A stretch of 64,000 bases of DNA from Phaseolus vulgaris (Eukaryota > Streptophyta > Magnoliopsida > Fabales > Fabaceae). The first letter of the stretch is position 1. Every line of letters starts with the position of its first letter. Under the pieces are notes generated by a model. It was not told the origin of the DNA. It saw nothing but the letters and a program-made list of their open reading frames with translations, and searched no databases. Of this stretch, positions 47,351 to 60,039 are shown piece after piece. Both the position numbers and the translations under genes were made by a program. The DNA lies in the NCBI RefSeq assembly GCF_000499845.2, contig NC_023749.2, positions 44,147,608-44,211,607 on the forward strand, read 5' to 3'.

Positions 47351-48978
47351 ATGACGGAGGGTTCTGCGGGTTTTCTCATACCATGGGCTTGTTTGATGGA
47401 TCGGGAAGTATGTCCTGATAAAAAAATATATTCTATATCCGGTCAAAGGAAGACTTTTGCTCAGGCTTTGGGAAATACATGTGACATTCCTTTGTCCCAG
47501 CTACCTACTCCTTGTATTAAAGGTGACATGTTTGTTGTCTGGATTGATGAGGCAGATTACTTGGCTGGTCTTGAGGATTGCAAAACTCATCTCCATGGTC
47601 GGATTATTCTATCTAAGGGGGATAAACCTCTTACACACCTGGATTTAACTAAAAAGTTGCAGCCGGTGTGGAAAGCTCTTGGACCATGGAAAACAATTCC
47701 TCTTGGAAAGGTTTCTATGAGTTTGAGTTCGCTTCTATAGAAGACATGCGATGGGCCCTCGGGATGGGTTCACTGAAGTTATCTCCTGGTTTATTGAGAT
47801 TGTTTGCCTGGACAAAAGACTTTGTCCCAGCTACCATGAAGAATACCAAAGCTCAGACATGGGTTAGAATCTACCATTTGCCTTTGGAGTATTGGAAACC
47901 AAATACAATATATTCCATCGTTAGAGGCCTTGGTACTCCTTTGTCTTTGGATGAGCATACTATGAGAAAGAATAGGGGTATGTTTGCTAGAGTGTTGGTG
48001 GATATTGATCTTCTGTCCCCTCTCTCCGATCAACTTTTGGTTGAACGTCCAGACTTTGCTTTTGTAGCTGGTGTGGAATATGAATGGCTCCCTCCTTTTT
48101 GCTCTCATTGTAAGATGATTGGGCACGAGCTTGCTCAATGTCGGGCAATCCATGACCAGGGTCGTGTTCTTGGGCCTCAACATAAACCTTCTTAGAAGGC
48201 ATCTTCTGATGAAAGGGACCAAGGGAGGACCGTGATTCCTAAACAACGTAAAGAATATAGGGAAAAAGATCCGGAGACAAAACTCGTGGAAGGCCTCATT
48301 GATAAGTTGAAAGTTGATGAAACTGGTGGAGGGGAGGATGATTTTGCAGATATGCCTCCTCTTGAGGATGCTTCAGATCATGATAGGTCCTCACCCAAGC
48401 AGGGGTTGTCCACTCCCACTTTGGATTCAATTGTTGTTATGCAAGCTAAGGACTCAGAGTCAAATTCAACAACTTTTATTGATGATCATCATGTGGAGGT
48501 ATCTGTTCCTGTGATTGTACCATCTCCGTTGCGTACTACCTCTCCTCGGAGGGTTAAATCACATGCGGATACTAATGCACCAGTTCCTAATGTGAAGGTC
48601 ACTGCTATTGTGACTGTACCATCTCAGTCGCCTCATACCTCCCCTCGGAAGGCTAAATATCTTGGGGATGTTAAAGCAATATCGTTGGTCCTTCAAAATC
48701 ACTTTTCTTCTCTTGATGGTTTGGAAACTACAGATGTGGGAGTTGATTCTCATATTGGAGCGTCAACTATTCCCCCTACCATTGTTGGAATTAATTATGA
48801 TCATATTGAAAATCAGGTTGTTTCAAAATTTTGGGCTGACTCTAATGACATGGAGGAGGATGACAGTGATAATGGGGAGGAAACAGTTCGCACTAAAAGA
48901 AAACCAGGGAGACCACCTAAGGGGACTGGTAAATCCAGGAAAACTGCTAAGGCAGTTCTCTCTACAACGTCGCAATGA
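47351..48978 (+). pseudogene. LINE ORF1 (nucleic-acid-binding protein)
   Basis: ATG at 47351 opens a DUF4283-like domain (FAQALGNTCDIPLSQLP; HGRIILSKGDKPLTHLDL). A frameshift near 47690 moves to the frame with WKGFYEFEFASIEDMRWALG and WVRIYHLPLEYW. A CCHC knuckle follows (CSHCKMIGHELAQC, about 48100-48140). TAG at 48193 interrupts; the same frame goes on through an acidic Ser/Thr/Pro-rich part to the AT-hook-like KRKPGRPPKGTGK near the end. It would coat the LINE RNA. Confidence 0.85.
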
Positions 48979-51900
48979 AGGTCTCTTCATTTTTTTGGAA
49001 TGTCAGAGGATTGGGGAACCACAAAACTGTGGAGATGTTGCTTAGTTTACTTAACCTACATAAACCTCTCCTGGTTTTTCTTGCTGAACCCATGATGCCG
49101 TACACTAATGCTTTCGACGTCCTTTTCAAATCTGTTAATATGCATTTGGTGGCTACGTCTCCTATTGTTAATAAAGTTGCTAAGCTTTGGTGTTTGTCGG
49201 TTCCTAATCTTGTCCAAAATTTCTTGGTTAATGATCAATTTATCTCTGTAACTTGTCGTCTGCAGGATAAAAGTTTTAGCTTTGCAGGTGTTTATGGTGC
49301 TAACACATACTTGTCTAGACGATTTTTATGGAGGGATCTTAGTTTCTTCACAGGGCCTTGGTGTATTCTGGAAGATTTTAATGCTATGCTCTCGGCGGAT
49401 GACTGTAAAGAGGGGGTGGCTCCTAATCAGGTTTCTTGTAATGAATTCCTGGACTGGATTAATACTAATGATCTTTCTTGTATGCCTTTTACTGGATCTT
49501 GTTATACTTGGTGTAACGGAAGGAAAGGGTTGCATAGAATTCACAGAAGACTAGATAGGGCTTTATGTAATGGAGTGTGTCTGGATGAATGGGAATCTTG
49601 TTCTTATCAGGTTCTTGTTAAAAATTGTTCTGATCATTCCCCTATTCTTGCTAGTCTTGCTAGTAATTCTTTGCGGAAGGTTAGCAATTTTCGTTTCTTT
49701 TCGATGTGGTTTCAGGACACTTCGTGTCTAAAGCTTATTCATGATTCTTGGGCTAATCAGGTTGTTGGTTGTCCTATGTTTATCTTGCAACATAAGTTAA
49801 AAAGGTTGAAACTTGAGCTTCGAGACTGGAATAAAAATTCTTTTGGTAATGTTCATAATGGAGTTCTTCTTAAGCAGGGCATCCTTCTTGGTATTCAAAA
49901 AAGCTTAGAGACTGCTAGTTTGTCTGATAGTGATGGACTTCTCTGTCAAGAAAAGATTGCTAAGGAGGAGCTTGATCATGCTCTTCACTGTCAATATTTG
50001 TTTTGGAAAGAAAGGGCTAGGATGTTATGGTTCAAGGATGGAGATCGAAATACTTCTTTTTTCAATGCGGTGGTCAAAAGGAGATATAATTCTAGTGGGA
50101 TTCATCGTCTACGGATTGATAATGAGGTTACGGAGGATCCTAAAATCATTGAGGATCATATTTTGGACTTTTATAAAAAATCTTTATGCTGAGTCTATTT
50201 CTAATGTTCTGGATACTGATAATATGGAAGATTTTATTGGTACTTATATTCCTGCGATGGTTTCCTCTGAGGAGAATATGATGTTGATTAAGTGTCCAGA
50301 TTTTTCTGAAATTAAAAATGTTGTTTTTAATCTTAACGGTAATAGTGCTCCTGGTCCTGATGGTTTTGGTGGTGTTTTCTATCATTCTTGCTGGGAAATT
50401 ATTGGGACAGATGTTTGCAATGCTGTTCAACAGTTTTTTAAACAAAACTGAGTTCTCCCTGGAATGAACAGTAATGTGGTATCTCTTATTCCAAAGGTTC
50501 AGGGTGCTGATTCCATTAAAGATTACAGGCCAATTGTTGTTGCTAATTTCAAGTTTAAGATTATTTCCAAGATACTGGCGGATAGGCTTGCACTTGTGGC
50601 TGCTAGAATCATTTCTCCTAATCAATATGGATTTATGCAAGGTAGGCAGATTCAGGATTGCATTGGTATTGCTTCTGAAGCTATTAACCTGCTTTCTAAA
50701 AAGGTTAGAGGAGGTAATATGGCTTACAAAGTTGATATTCATAAAGCTTTTGACACTCTAAGTTGGAAGTTCTTATTATTAGTTTTAAAACGCTTTGGTT
50801 TTCACCCCTCATTTGTCGGTTGGATTAGTACAATTCTCCGTTCAGCTATACTTTCTATAAGAATAAGTGGTAGTTTGGTGGGTTTTTTTCCTTGCAGTCG
50901 AGGGGTAAGACAAGGTGATCCATTGTCTCCTTTACTTTTCTGTCTTGCAGAGGAAGTTCTTAGTAGAGGTCTCTCTAAGCTTGTGAATGATAAGAAGATT
51001 TTCAATATGGCCAGTCCGCACGGTTATCTCACTCCCTCTCATATTTTGTATGCTGATGACATATTTATTTTTTGTAGGGGGGATATTAAGTCTCTTAGAA
51101 ATTTGAGTTCTTTTCTTAAAACATATGGTGATTTTTCTGGTCAATATTTTAATAACTCTAAAAGTAGTTTCTTCACCATGGATAATTCTCCAAGATTTGT
51201 CACCAAAATTCAAAATATTCTTTCCTGTAGTCATGGTTGTTTGCCTTTCCATTATTTAGGAGTGCCTATCTTTGTTGGTGCTCCAAAGTGTCGTTTCTTC
51301 AACCTTTGGCTGATAAAATTAAATTGAAGCTAGCATCTTGGAAAGGTAAATCTCTTAGCATGATTGGTCGAATTCAGCTGGTCAATACAGTGATTACTGG
51401 ATCTCTAGCTTATAGCTTTAATATGTATAAGTGGTCTGTTTCACTTATTAAGCAAGTTGAGCAGTGGTGTCGGAATTTTATTTGGACTGGTGATATTCTG
51501 AAAAAAGGTATTGCTACCGTTAATTGGGGGAAAATTTGTTCACCTCTTGAGGATGGAGGCTTGAATATCATTAATCTTCATCATGAAAATAATGCATATC
51601 TTCTTAAGCTTGCTTGGAACTTTGCTTATAGCGACAAACCTTGGTCTTTACTCTTGAAAGCCAGGGTTCTTAAATCAAAATATGAATTTCGAACGGTTTA
51701 TAGATCTTCCTCTCTCTGGCCTGGAATTAAGCAATTTTATTCTACCATTCTTGACTATACTTATTGGACTGTTGGTACAGGTTCTTTTATTAATTTCTGG
51801 AATGATAAATGGTGTTCTACTACTTCTTTAACAAATATTGCAGGGTTATCTGATGGTGTTAGCATTCCGGATACAGTCTCTCAATTTTGGACAAGTTGTG

Positions 51901-53096
51901 ATTGGAATATTCCCTTCTCTTTACAGCAGATGCCTCTTTTTTTTAATCATATCATGATTAGAGAGGAACAGGATATTCCTAATTGGATTCTAAATGAGTC
52001 TGGTCGTTTCACTCTTAAATTGGCTAGGATTTTTTTCTTGGAACCAGAAGTTCCAGGTGGTTGGGGTAAATTCATTTGATCTTCATCTATTCCGCCTTCC
52101 AAAACTCTAGTACTCTGGAAAAATTTTCATGGGCGACTTCCTACAGATCAACATATTCAGAATAAGGGTTTGCATATATGTTCTATGTGTTCGCTTTGTG
52201 AAAAGCAAGAGGAATCTATTCAACATCTATTTTTTGATTGTTCTAACGCATTGCATATTTGGAGTTGGGTACGACAAATTTTTCTTACTTCTCATTTCTC
52301 TAATAAGGATGGTCTACTTTCTTTTATTAAGAGTGATGGTAGTCCTTTGGTTAAATTGATTAAGCTTTCGGTGATAACCTTTTCTATATGGATGATATGG
52401 CAAATGAGGAATTATTCTATATTTCAGGATAAGATTGGGGTTTCTAAGGCTATTTCGCTAATTAAAGATTTAACTTGTTTAGTGGGAAATTCGTCTAAAG
52501 CTTCAATGAAGAATGATATGTTGGACTTCAACGTGATTAAGTTTTTCGGTATTAAGACTCGTAGTGGTAAAGTTTTTCGTCCTCTTCCTATTAGATGGGA
52601 ATTTCTTTCACCAGGTTGGGTCAAAATTAATACTGATGGGGCTGCTAGGGGGTATCCTGGTCTTGCTACTTGTGGAGGTATTTTTCGTGGGAGTATGGGA
52701 GAATTTCTTGGTGCTTTTTCAGCTTTTCTTAAAGTTCAAACTGCTTTGGTTGCTGAGTTTTATGGAGTTATACATGCTATGGAGGAAGCTCAAAAAATGG
52801 GACTTACTAATGTCTGGCTTGAATGTGACTCTGCCTTGGTTTGTGCTGCGTTTACTGCTAGGACTAATGTTCCGTGGATGCTTCAGAATCGATGGAATAC
52901 TTGTCTTAATTTTTGTGGGACAATCAGGTTTAGGCTAACTCATATTTTTCGTGAAGGGAATGCGTGTGCTGATAAGTTGGCTAATTTAGGATTTATTCAT
53001 AGAGAATCTTTTCATTGGTATAATAGACTCCCAGCTAGTCTGTTCTTAGAATTCTTTATGAATAGGTATAATCTACCTATGTATCGTTTGTGTTAA
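48975..53096 (+). pseudogene. LINE ORF2: endonuclease, RT, RNase H
   Basis: ATG at 48975 overlaps the ORF1 stop (ATGA). Endonuclease: FFWNVRGLGN, AEPMM, FAGVYGAN, ILEDFNAML, NCSDHSPIL. A one-base shift near 50180 changes frame. RT: SAPGPDGFGG, DYRPIVVANFKFKIISKIL, ADRLA, NQYGFMQGRQ, KVDIHKAFDTL, RGVRQGDPLSPLLF, active site LYADDIFIF (about 51045-51070). TGA at 50449 stands where Trp is expected. A shift near 51300 and TGA at 52077, again for Trp, follow. A zinc-binding region has CSLCEKQEESIQHLFFDC. RNase H at about 52620-53000 (INTDGAARG; ECDSALV; REGNACADKLANLG). Confidence 0.93.
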
Positions 53097-53284
53097 CATA
53101 TGGGTTTTGGTCTAGTCCCCCCATATTTTTGTATTTTCTTTCTTTTTTCTTTTTTTTAATAATATTTTTTTTTCATGTGATGGCAGATGATTGTTGTTAC
53201 TTGAGGTGTCAGCTTAGCTGAGATGTCAAGTTGCATAGTGATGCCTAACACGAAAACTTTATATAAAAAAAATAAAGTTATCTA

Positions 53285-54720
53285 TAAGTTACTTAAAGAA
53301 AAGAAAAAAAATAAAATAAAATGCATTAGTCAATTTTTATAAATAAAATTAATTTATGTATTTTGAAGTCGGGTGGTTGATTTTAATTCTTAGAAAAATT
53401 GAATTTCTCTTTGCTTTCTATTTATAAAAGTTCATAGAGAATTTATATTTGTAGTATGTATGCATAAATATGAGTAAAAATAATCCACATTTGCAATCTT
53501 ATCATTGGGCATCTTTGTCCATTTCCTATGTGTAAATTTTGAAAAAATATTATGGATTATAGAATTCACAATAAATATTTTTTGAATTTTATAATCTAAG
53601 ATGTAATTTAAAAGAAAAACATTTTAGTTTGTTGAATCTAAAATAGATATACTTTTTTTAATTCTACCATCTAGAATATGTAAATAAAAAAAAACATTCT
53701 AAATTGTGGAATTTAAAATATATTTTTTAAATATAAAATTATCTTTTGGTCTGACTAATAAGAGTGTGAAGAGAAGGAGGTGCAGGAAGAAATGCCTCTT
53801 GATATAGAATACATAAACAACAAGATTACTATAGATCTATAATGACAAATTTAGAAGTGAATGCAATTATTATTTATCACTTTCGCATTTACTAATTAAT
53901 ATATATATACGATTTTATAAAATAAAGATCACAATCTAATCACTAATAGATACTGAAAGATCAAAACTATTAACAATGAACGATTGTTGAAAATTGGTAA
54001 AAGGTTTCGTACTTTATAAATGGGCATTGATATTTTGACAACTTGATTTCAGTTGCTTCAAAATACAACATTTTGACATGATGATTTTAATATTAAATAA
54101 ATTGTGTGTGGAAATTTTATAAAAAATTTGCATTTGAAATGTGCATTTCTGAAATGGGATCTGCGAATGAAAATTGTTTGAAATGTGAGTTTGAAAGGTA
54201 GGAGGATTCTCGATTTCGAAGGAAGAACATTTCGTTTGAGGGTTGTGGATTGTGAAGGTAGACCATTTATGTTTGAGGGTTCTTGGTTGTGAACGAAGAG
54301 GTGCGATTTTGAGGGATTAGGGTTTTCGATTAGGACGTTTTCGATTGTGGCAGTTTTTTAAGGGAGAAGGAAGCATAGGAGAGGTGCGTTGTCATCTTGA
54401 GGGGTTTAGGGTTTTTGTTTAAGAGTGTGATTTTGATTGAGGTATGTATTTTGGTTCGTTTGGTACAGGGTTATTTGTTTGATTCTTTTGTTATTGCTTT
54501 GATTTTAGTTTTTTAGCGTTGAGTGTAGTGTAATTTCGTTTGTTTGTTTGGTGTTGTGGTTTTTGAGTTTTGAAGTTTGAATGGATTTGGATTTCATTGT
54601 TTTGTACTCTGCGATTTTGGGACTGGTTTTGAAGTTTTTGTGTGTCCAAAAGGTTTGGGATTGAGTTACTCGTGATAGAATTTATTGTGAATGCTAATGT
54701 ACTGAATTAGTGACACTGAC
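53285..54720. other. Intergenic, then probable leader of the next transposon gene
   Basis: To about 54150 AT-rich without features. 54150-54480 is G/T-rich with repeated TTTGAGGGTT(G/T)T and GATTGTGAA words, suggesting the promoter or leader of the plus-strand gene at 55336. Confidence 0.4.
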
Positions 54721-55190
54721 ATGGGGAAGTGGTGACCCTTTCTTTTTTATGTGGTGACCTACTAAGCACTTTTTGCACTGTCATGTTGTCTTACCAGTGT
54801 TATGTTTGCATATCCTGTTTTGGTGTTGTGAGGGTTGAAAAGAGAGTCCAGTGAAGTGATTGAAGGTTAGCCAATTGATTATTGTAAGGGTAGTTTCAAA
54901 TGTGGTATGTGTAGGTAAGTGATGACCGCTTTTTTTTTATGTAGTGACCTATGGAGCACTTTTTGCACTGTCATGTTGTCTTACCAGTGTTATGTTTGCA
55001 TGTCCTGTTTTGGTGTTGTGAGGGTTGAAAAGGGAGTGCAGTGAGCTGGTTGAAAGTTAGAGAATTGATTATTGTAAGGGTAGCTTCAAATGTGGTATGT
55101 GTAGGTATTTATGCACTGATATTTTGGTTTTATGAGGGCTGAGATGGGCAAGGGGTGACCTATGTGGGAATAGGTGGTGACCTGCCACCA
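54720..55190 (+). repeat. 190-bp repeat array with paired GGTNACC motifs, array 1
   Basis: Two near-identical units spaced 190 bp (compare GCACTTTTTGCACTGTCATG at 54766 and 54956), plus a divergent third. Motif pairs start at 54731/54753, 54921/54943 (degenerate) and 55154/55176, always 22 bp apart. Confidence 0.88.
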
Positions 55191-55335
55191 CGTTTTTGCA
55201 TAGTTAAAATTTGTATGCTTTTTATTATTTTCTTGCATGTATTTTGCTGGGGCAGTATTTATTTTGGTTTTTGTAGAATTGAATTGTGGTGTTCATGGTT
55301 TTCAATTGATTGAGTAATTACGTGTTCAGGATATA

Positions 55336-56912
55336 ATGTCAAGTAGCGGATGTTCAGATGAGGACGTTGTTACGATTGATCGTCATCCTAAGCCTCAAGC
55401 TAATGTTTGATTGAAATGATGATTTTTTTTTAAAGTAGACATGATGGTATATTTATTTTTTGACCATTTTATATATTAAAGTGTATTTGTATTTGATTTG
55501 ATATACAGGTGTTTAGGCATAATTGCAAGTCAAAGTGTTTGGGTCTTGTGAACAACAACTTAAGTTTGGGACAAAAGTCTATTATACAGTCCACCCCATT
55601 TGGATGGCTTATGTTTGTGCGTGAGAAGATAAAATTGAGTCGTGGACTTTTAAGTAAGTTATGTAATGCTTGGGTGGAGAGGAAACATCGTTTTGAAATT
55701 CACTGTCAATTTGTGTCGTTTAGTTTGTTAGATGTGTGTTTAGGTATAGGTCTAAGAGTAGTTGGTACAAAAATTTATTTAAGGAAAACTATAATTATAT
55801 CTCGCATTAGGAGTTTTTTTTAAGAAGGCGATGTAACTGTGGAAATTATTTATTCTGAAATTTTGAAACGTGACAACGATATTTTAGAGGACTTTTGTAA
55901 GTTGTACATCCTGTTAGGATTGTCGAAGTTTTTTTTGCCTACTAGAATGGGTTTAGTTCATGATGGAATGTTTCACATTGTTAATGATTTAGACAAACTA
56001 GGTACGTATAATTCGGGGGGATTAGTGTATGAGATTTTGGATGACCCAAGAAAATATGTCGTCTATCCATATGAATGGTTGTGTTTACCTGTTGCAGGTA
56101 ATATGAAACATTTTTGTTATTGCTAAGTGTTTGTAATAATTGTGCATGTCTTTGACTTCGTAATAAAAGGGTTTTTTTATTCATTCTTCAGATATGGGCG
56201 ATGGAGCATTTGTTCTCTTATAAGCGTCATGTACCTATAAGTGGAAATAAATATTCCAGTATCATGCATTGGATGGATGTTAGAGTTGGTGACCATGAAC
56301 TTCGACGTGGTCTGTGTAAGAATATGGTATGTCGTTTTTATTGAATTTGTATTACATTAATGTTGTTCGAAATGTAGATAATTAAGTTTGGAATTATATA
56401 TGTCAATGAACAGGTTGTTGTTGAGTTATGTGTTTTGAATGAAGAATTTCACAATGAATTTTTTTCAAGAAGCTTTTCACCAATTTGGTTGTGGAATTAG
56501 GAAGAAGAAAGCAACAAAGGATAAAGTTTGTACAATGATGGTGATAGTTGTTGAACTAATGCGCAAATGTGAGGAGCAGGAGGTATTAATCACGAGTATG
56601 GAGAAAGAGGTGAAGGACATACTTGAGTTAGTTGCAAGCAGAGATTTTGTTCCTTACGATACTCGTTCCGAAATAGTTGAAGTTGAACCTCTTTCAGTGG
56701 ATTGTACATACTTCAAAAAGCCAGAAAGTAGTGATGAAGATGTACATGAAGAGAAAGACTTACATGGAAATGAAGACCGACCAAATGAAGAAGTCAACAT
56801 GTTTTCTAAAATGAACCGTGAACCCAGAAAATGTTTCAAGACTACTGTTTTGAGAACACCTTGGAGAACATATTCAAAGAGGAAAGGAAAAAACCTAAAA
56901 AGTTATGCTTAA
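55336..56912 (+). pseudogene. Plant transposon gene related to Ulp1-type elements, N-terminal part only
   Basis: Exons by splice sites: 55336-55404, 55509-56097, 56192-56326, 56414 onward. Exon 1 starts MSSSGCSDEDVVTIDRHP. Exon 2 has STPFGWLMFVREKIKLSRGL, LCNAWVERKHRFEIH and FVSFSLLDVCLGIG, then EIIYSEILKRDNDILEDFCKL and YILLGLSKFFLP. This layout fits the N-terminal domain of plant Ulp1/DUF1985-type transposon proteins. Exon 3 is IWAMEHLFSYKRHVPISG with MHWMDVRVGDHELRRGL. Exon 4 ends in an acidic and basic tail (VLRTPWRTYSKRKG). A stop at 55821, a shift near 56075 (GCVYLLQ lies in another frame) and one near 56470 break it. No protease domain follows. Confidence 0.7.
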
Positions 56913-57364
56913 GAAGTTGGTCAATTGATATGTTTTTAGGTTTTTCTGGTTTTAAGTTAGTGGGTTTATGGTTTATTGACATTATTGATACGATTGTAAT
57001 TTATGTGCTATTGTAGAATTTATTTTCTTATGAAATTGTCGTAACAAATATTTTTGTTGAGGACTTATTTATTGTGGAAACTCGGATTGTATGAGTGGAT
57101 TTATTTTGTGATTCATTGAGCATTGTTTATTGACTTTGTAAGCTTTGCAGTTAAATTTGGTGACTTGATTGTATTCTTGTGTAGTACTCTTTGTTCAGAT
57201 GGTTTTGTTGAACTTTGTAGTCAATATGGTCAATTCTATTGTGTGTAAAACTGAGTTGAGTGGATGTGATGATAGTAATTGCAATGCGTCGTGGTCAAGT
57301 TGTGAATACTTTATGCATAACTTCTCAATACTTTAGGAAATTGAATACTGCAAGAGTACCTTGA

Positions 57365-57770
57365 AATGTGGTATGTGAATGTAAGTGGTGACCACTTCAT
57401 TTTTAATTGGTGACCTGTGAAGAACTTTATGCATTGTCATGTAACCCTACAAGTGAATGTTTGCATGTGATTTTTTTGGTGTTTTGAGGGTTCAGATGGG
57501 AGTCTAGTGAACTCATTCCATGTTAGGACATTAAATAGTGGAAGAGTAGCTTGAATTGTGGTATCTGAATGTAACTGGTGACGCCTTTGTTTTTAATTGG
57601 TGACCTGTGAAGAACTTTATGCATTGTCATGTAACCCTACAAGTGAATGTTTGCATGTGGTTTTTTTGAAGTTGTGAGGGTTGAGATGACAGTCTAGTGA
57701 ACTCATTGAAGGTTAGGAAATTCAATAGTGAAAGAGTAGCTTGAATTGTGGTATGTGAATATAAAATAAT
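57365..57770 (+). repeat. 190-bp repeat array with paired GGTNACC motifs, array 2
   Basis: Two units exactly 190 bp apart (GGTGACCTGTGAAGAACTTT at 57409 and 57599). Motif pairs 57387/57409 and 57577/57599 (the first of the latter pair reads GGTGACG). Confidence 0.9.
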
Positions 57771-57829
57771 ATTATTCTCTTCCCTATGTCTTAAAACAAA
57801 ATAATCATCTCACAAGCCTTGTTATAATA

Positions 57830-58322
57830 AACAATAATTATGCACACAAATAGAATTATAATAGCAATAAATAATTACAATAATATTAATAATATTATTA
57901 TTAATAATAATATTAATATTAGTATTATTAATAATAATATTAATATTAGTAGTTATTATTAATGCTATTGTAATTATTATTAATATTAAAATTACTATAC
58001 TTAAATCTATTGTAATTATCATTAATATTTCAATTATTATTATTAATCTTAGTTTAATTATCATTAATTATTATATTTATTATTATTAATTTTATTTTAA
58101 TTATCATTAATATTATATTTATTACTATTAACATTATATTAATTATTAATATTAAAATTATGATTCTTAATATTATCGTAATTATGATTAAAAATAAAAT
58201 ATTTATGTTTAATATTTTTGTAATTATTATTAATATATAAATTATTATTATTAATATCATTGCAAATATTATTCATATTATTGTAATTATTATTTATAAT
58301 AAATATATTATTAGTAATATGT
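57830..58322. repeat. Interrupted ATT/AAT repeat, left of the foldback element
   Basis: Imperfect ATT/TTA/AAT repeats. The long minus-strand ORFs here are low-complexity Ile/Asn runs, not genes. Confidence 0.88.
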
Positions 58323-58967
58323 TTTTGATCATGATGGGGTTATTTTTTTTGCTTTTTACTAAAATGGGGTCCGTTTAAAAAAAAATTACAAATTTAGACA
58401 AGTTGTACCAATTTGGCACGACTTCATATGCACAAATCGTTCCAATTTGACATACTGAAGTCGTGCCAAGGCGGCAATGTCATCAGGAGTTAATGGCTCA
58501 AAGTTTGAATAAGCTGATTATCCAAACATGATGCATACACGATTATCCAATTTTTTGTTCCTTAAAACTAACACTCTTAGAAAATTATGTATCAAATTAA
58601 TTTTTAACATTACATAACTTACTACCCAATATATAAAGAATAAATTTTTTTTTAAAAAATATGACGTGGCAGAAGTCGTGCCAACTTGGCACGACTTCAG
58701 TATGATATGACAGAAGTCATGCCAAGTTGGCACAACTTCAGTATGACAGAGCAGAAGTTGTGCCAAGTTGGCACAACTTCAGTATGACAGAGCAGAAGTT
58801 GTGCCAAGTTGGCACAACTTCAATATGACATGGCAGAGTCGTGTCTAATTGAGACGATTTGTGCATATGAAGTCGTGTCGAATTGACACGACTTGCCTAA
58901 ATTTGTAATTTTTTTTAAACAGACCCCATTTTGGTAAAAAGCAAAAAAAAAACCATCATGGTCAAAA
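58323..58967. mobile_element. Foldback/MITE-like element with about 135-bp terminal inverted repeats
   Basis: Left end TTTTGATCATGATGGGG; right end on the other strand TTTTGACCATGATGG. Both continue through GCTTTTTACYAAAATGGGGTC, AAATTTAG, and the ACTTCATATGCACAAATCGT segment. No ORF. It sits inside the ATT repeat, which continues at 58968. Target duplication unclear because the flanks are repetitive. Confidence 0.8.
58670..58870. repeat. 41-bp tandem repeat of palindromes
   Basis: CAGAAG-type starts at 58670, 58711, 58752, 58793 and 58834, exactly 41 bp apart. Units centre on the palindrome AAGTYGTGCCAANTTGGCACRACTT; one arm in some units carries a change. Confidence 0.9.
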
Positions 58968-59160
58968 TCCCATTATTGTAATTATTATTAATATTACAAT
59001 TATTATTATTATTATATTAATTATTATTAATATTATTATAATTAATATTAATATTATTATTATTAAGATTACATTTATTATTACTAATATTATCGTAATT
59101 AATATTAAAAATAATCTCTTTCATATTATTATTACTAATAATTTCATTATTATTATTGTG
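58968..59160. repeat. Interrupted ATT/AAT repeat, right of the foldback element
   Basis: Continuation of the microsatellite after the foldback insertion. Confidence 0.88.
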
Positions 59161-59269
59161 TGAAACCAATGAATATCACTGTCCAGTCATTCATGAACCG
59201 AAATACAGCTAGAGACTTTTACAAGTTGACTTTATTGCAAGTGTCCCAATCTCGCTAAATCCACAACAC

Positions 59270-59720
59270 ATTGGCATGACCATGCAGAAACTATGTCATG
59301 GGTCACCACTTATGAACTCATAGGTCACCACTTACATTACAAGGTTTCTTATGACCACCACTACGTGGGTTCACCCACCCAATTCACGTTCATACCCTCC
59401 ACCTAGGTCCCTTCACACACATCATTCACTTCCAAGTGGTGAATCCCAATAACCAACATAAAAAACATGACCATGCACAAACATTGTCATGGGTCACCAC
59501 TTATTAACACATAGGTCACTACTTACACTACAAGGTCTCCTATGACCACCACTACATGGATTCACCCACCCAATTCACATTCATACCCTCCACCTAGGTG
59601 CCTTCACACACATCATGCACTTCGAACTCATGAATCAAATAACCAAAATGAAACACATGACCCTGCTGTACAAAAGTTGGCATGGGTCACCACTTATAGA
59701 AACTAAGGTAACCATTTACC
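59270..59720 (-). repeat. 190-bp repeat array with paired GGTNACC motifs, array 3 (inverted)
   Basis: Units start CCATGCANAAA at 59280 and 59471 and CCCTGCTGTACAAA at 59661, a 190/191-bp period. Motif pairs, here reading GGTCACC, start at 59301/59323, 59492/59514 and 59685/59707 (last as GGTAACC), all 22 bp apart. Read on the minus strand they match the plus-strand motif order of arrays 1 and 2. Confidence 0.9.
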
Positions 59721-60039
59721 TGTATGTCCAACACTACCAATAAATGTTTTCACTAAAAAAAACACTCAATATCGGTGAATTTATTAACATACAATTTTAC
59801 ATTTGTGGCATCCAATGACACATTTGTGCCCAAAATATGATATATAACAATACTACACTATGTATAGTGCATACTTGCTTACACAAAAAAGAAATTTCTT
59901 GCATCCCATTTAAATATACATGAATTAAATAACTTAAATCAAACTCAAATTACTTTCATTCATCAAACAAATGTATATATATTGTCCACGTGTACTCATA
60001 ATAAGTAACATTTTTGTAAATAAGAACGAAAATGTACAA
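59721..60039. other. Spacer between array 3 and the Ulp1 gene
   Basis: AT-rich, presumably the 3' UTR of the minus-strand gene. Confidence 0.4.

Larger units (their letters stand above)
46712..53284 (+). mobile_element. Full-length LINE (plant L1-like) with target duplication
   Basis: AAATAAAGTTATCTA flanks the unit at 46712-46726 and 53270-53284 (the first two A's may belong to the tail). Inside, in order: a ribosomal protein L37 fragment, a GC-rich leader, ORF1 (47351-48978), ORF2 with endonuclease, RT, zinc-finger-type region and RNase H (48975-53096), a 3' UTR, and a short A-rich tail. Both ORFs have breaks, so this copy is not active. Length about 6.5 kb is full size for the group. Confidence 0.93.

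Noticed and set aside
57822..58260. Minus-strand ORFs of 80 and 68 codons
   Set aside because: Ile/Asn runs translated from the ATT microsatellite.
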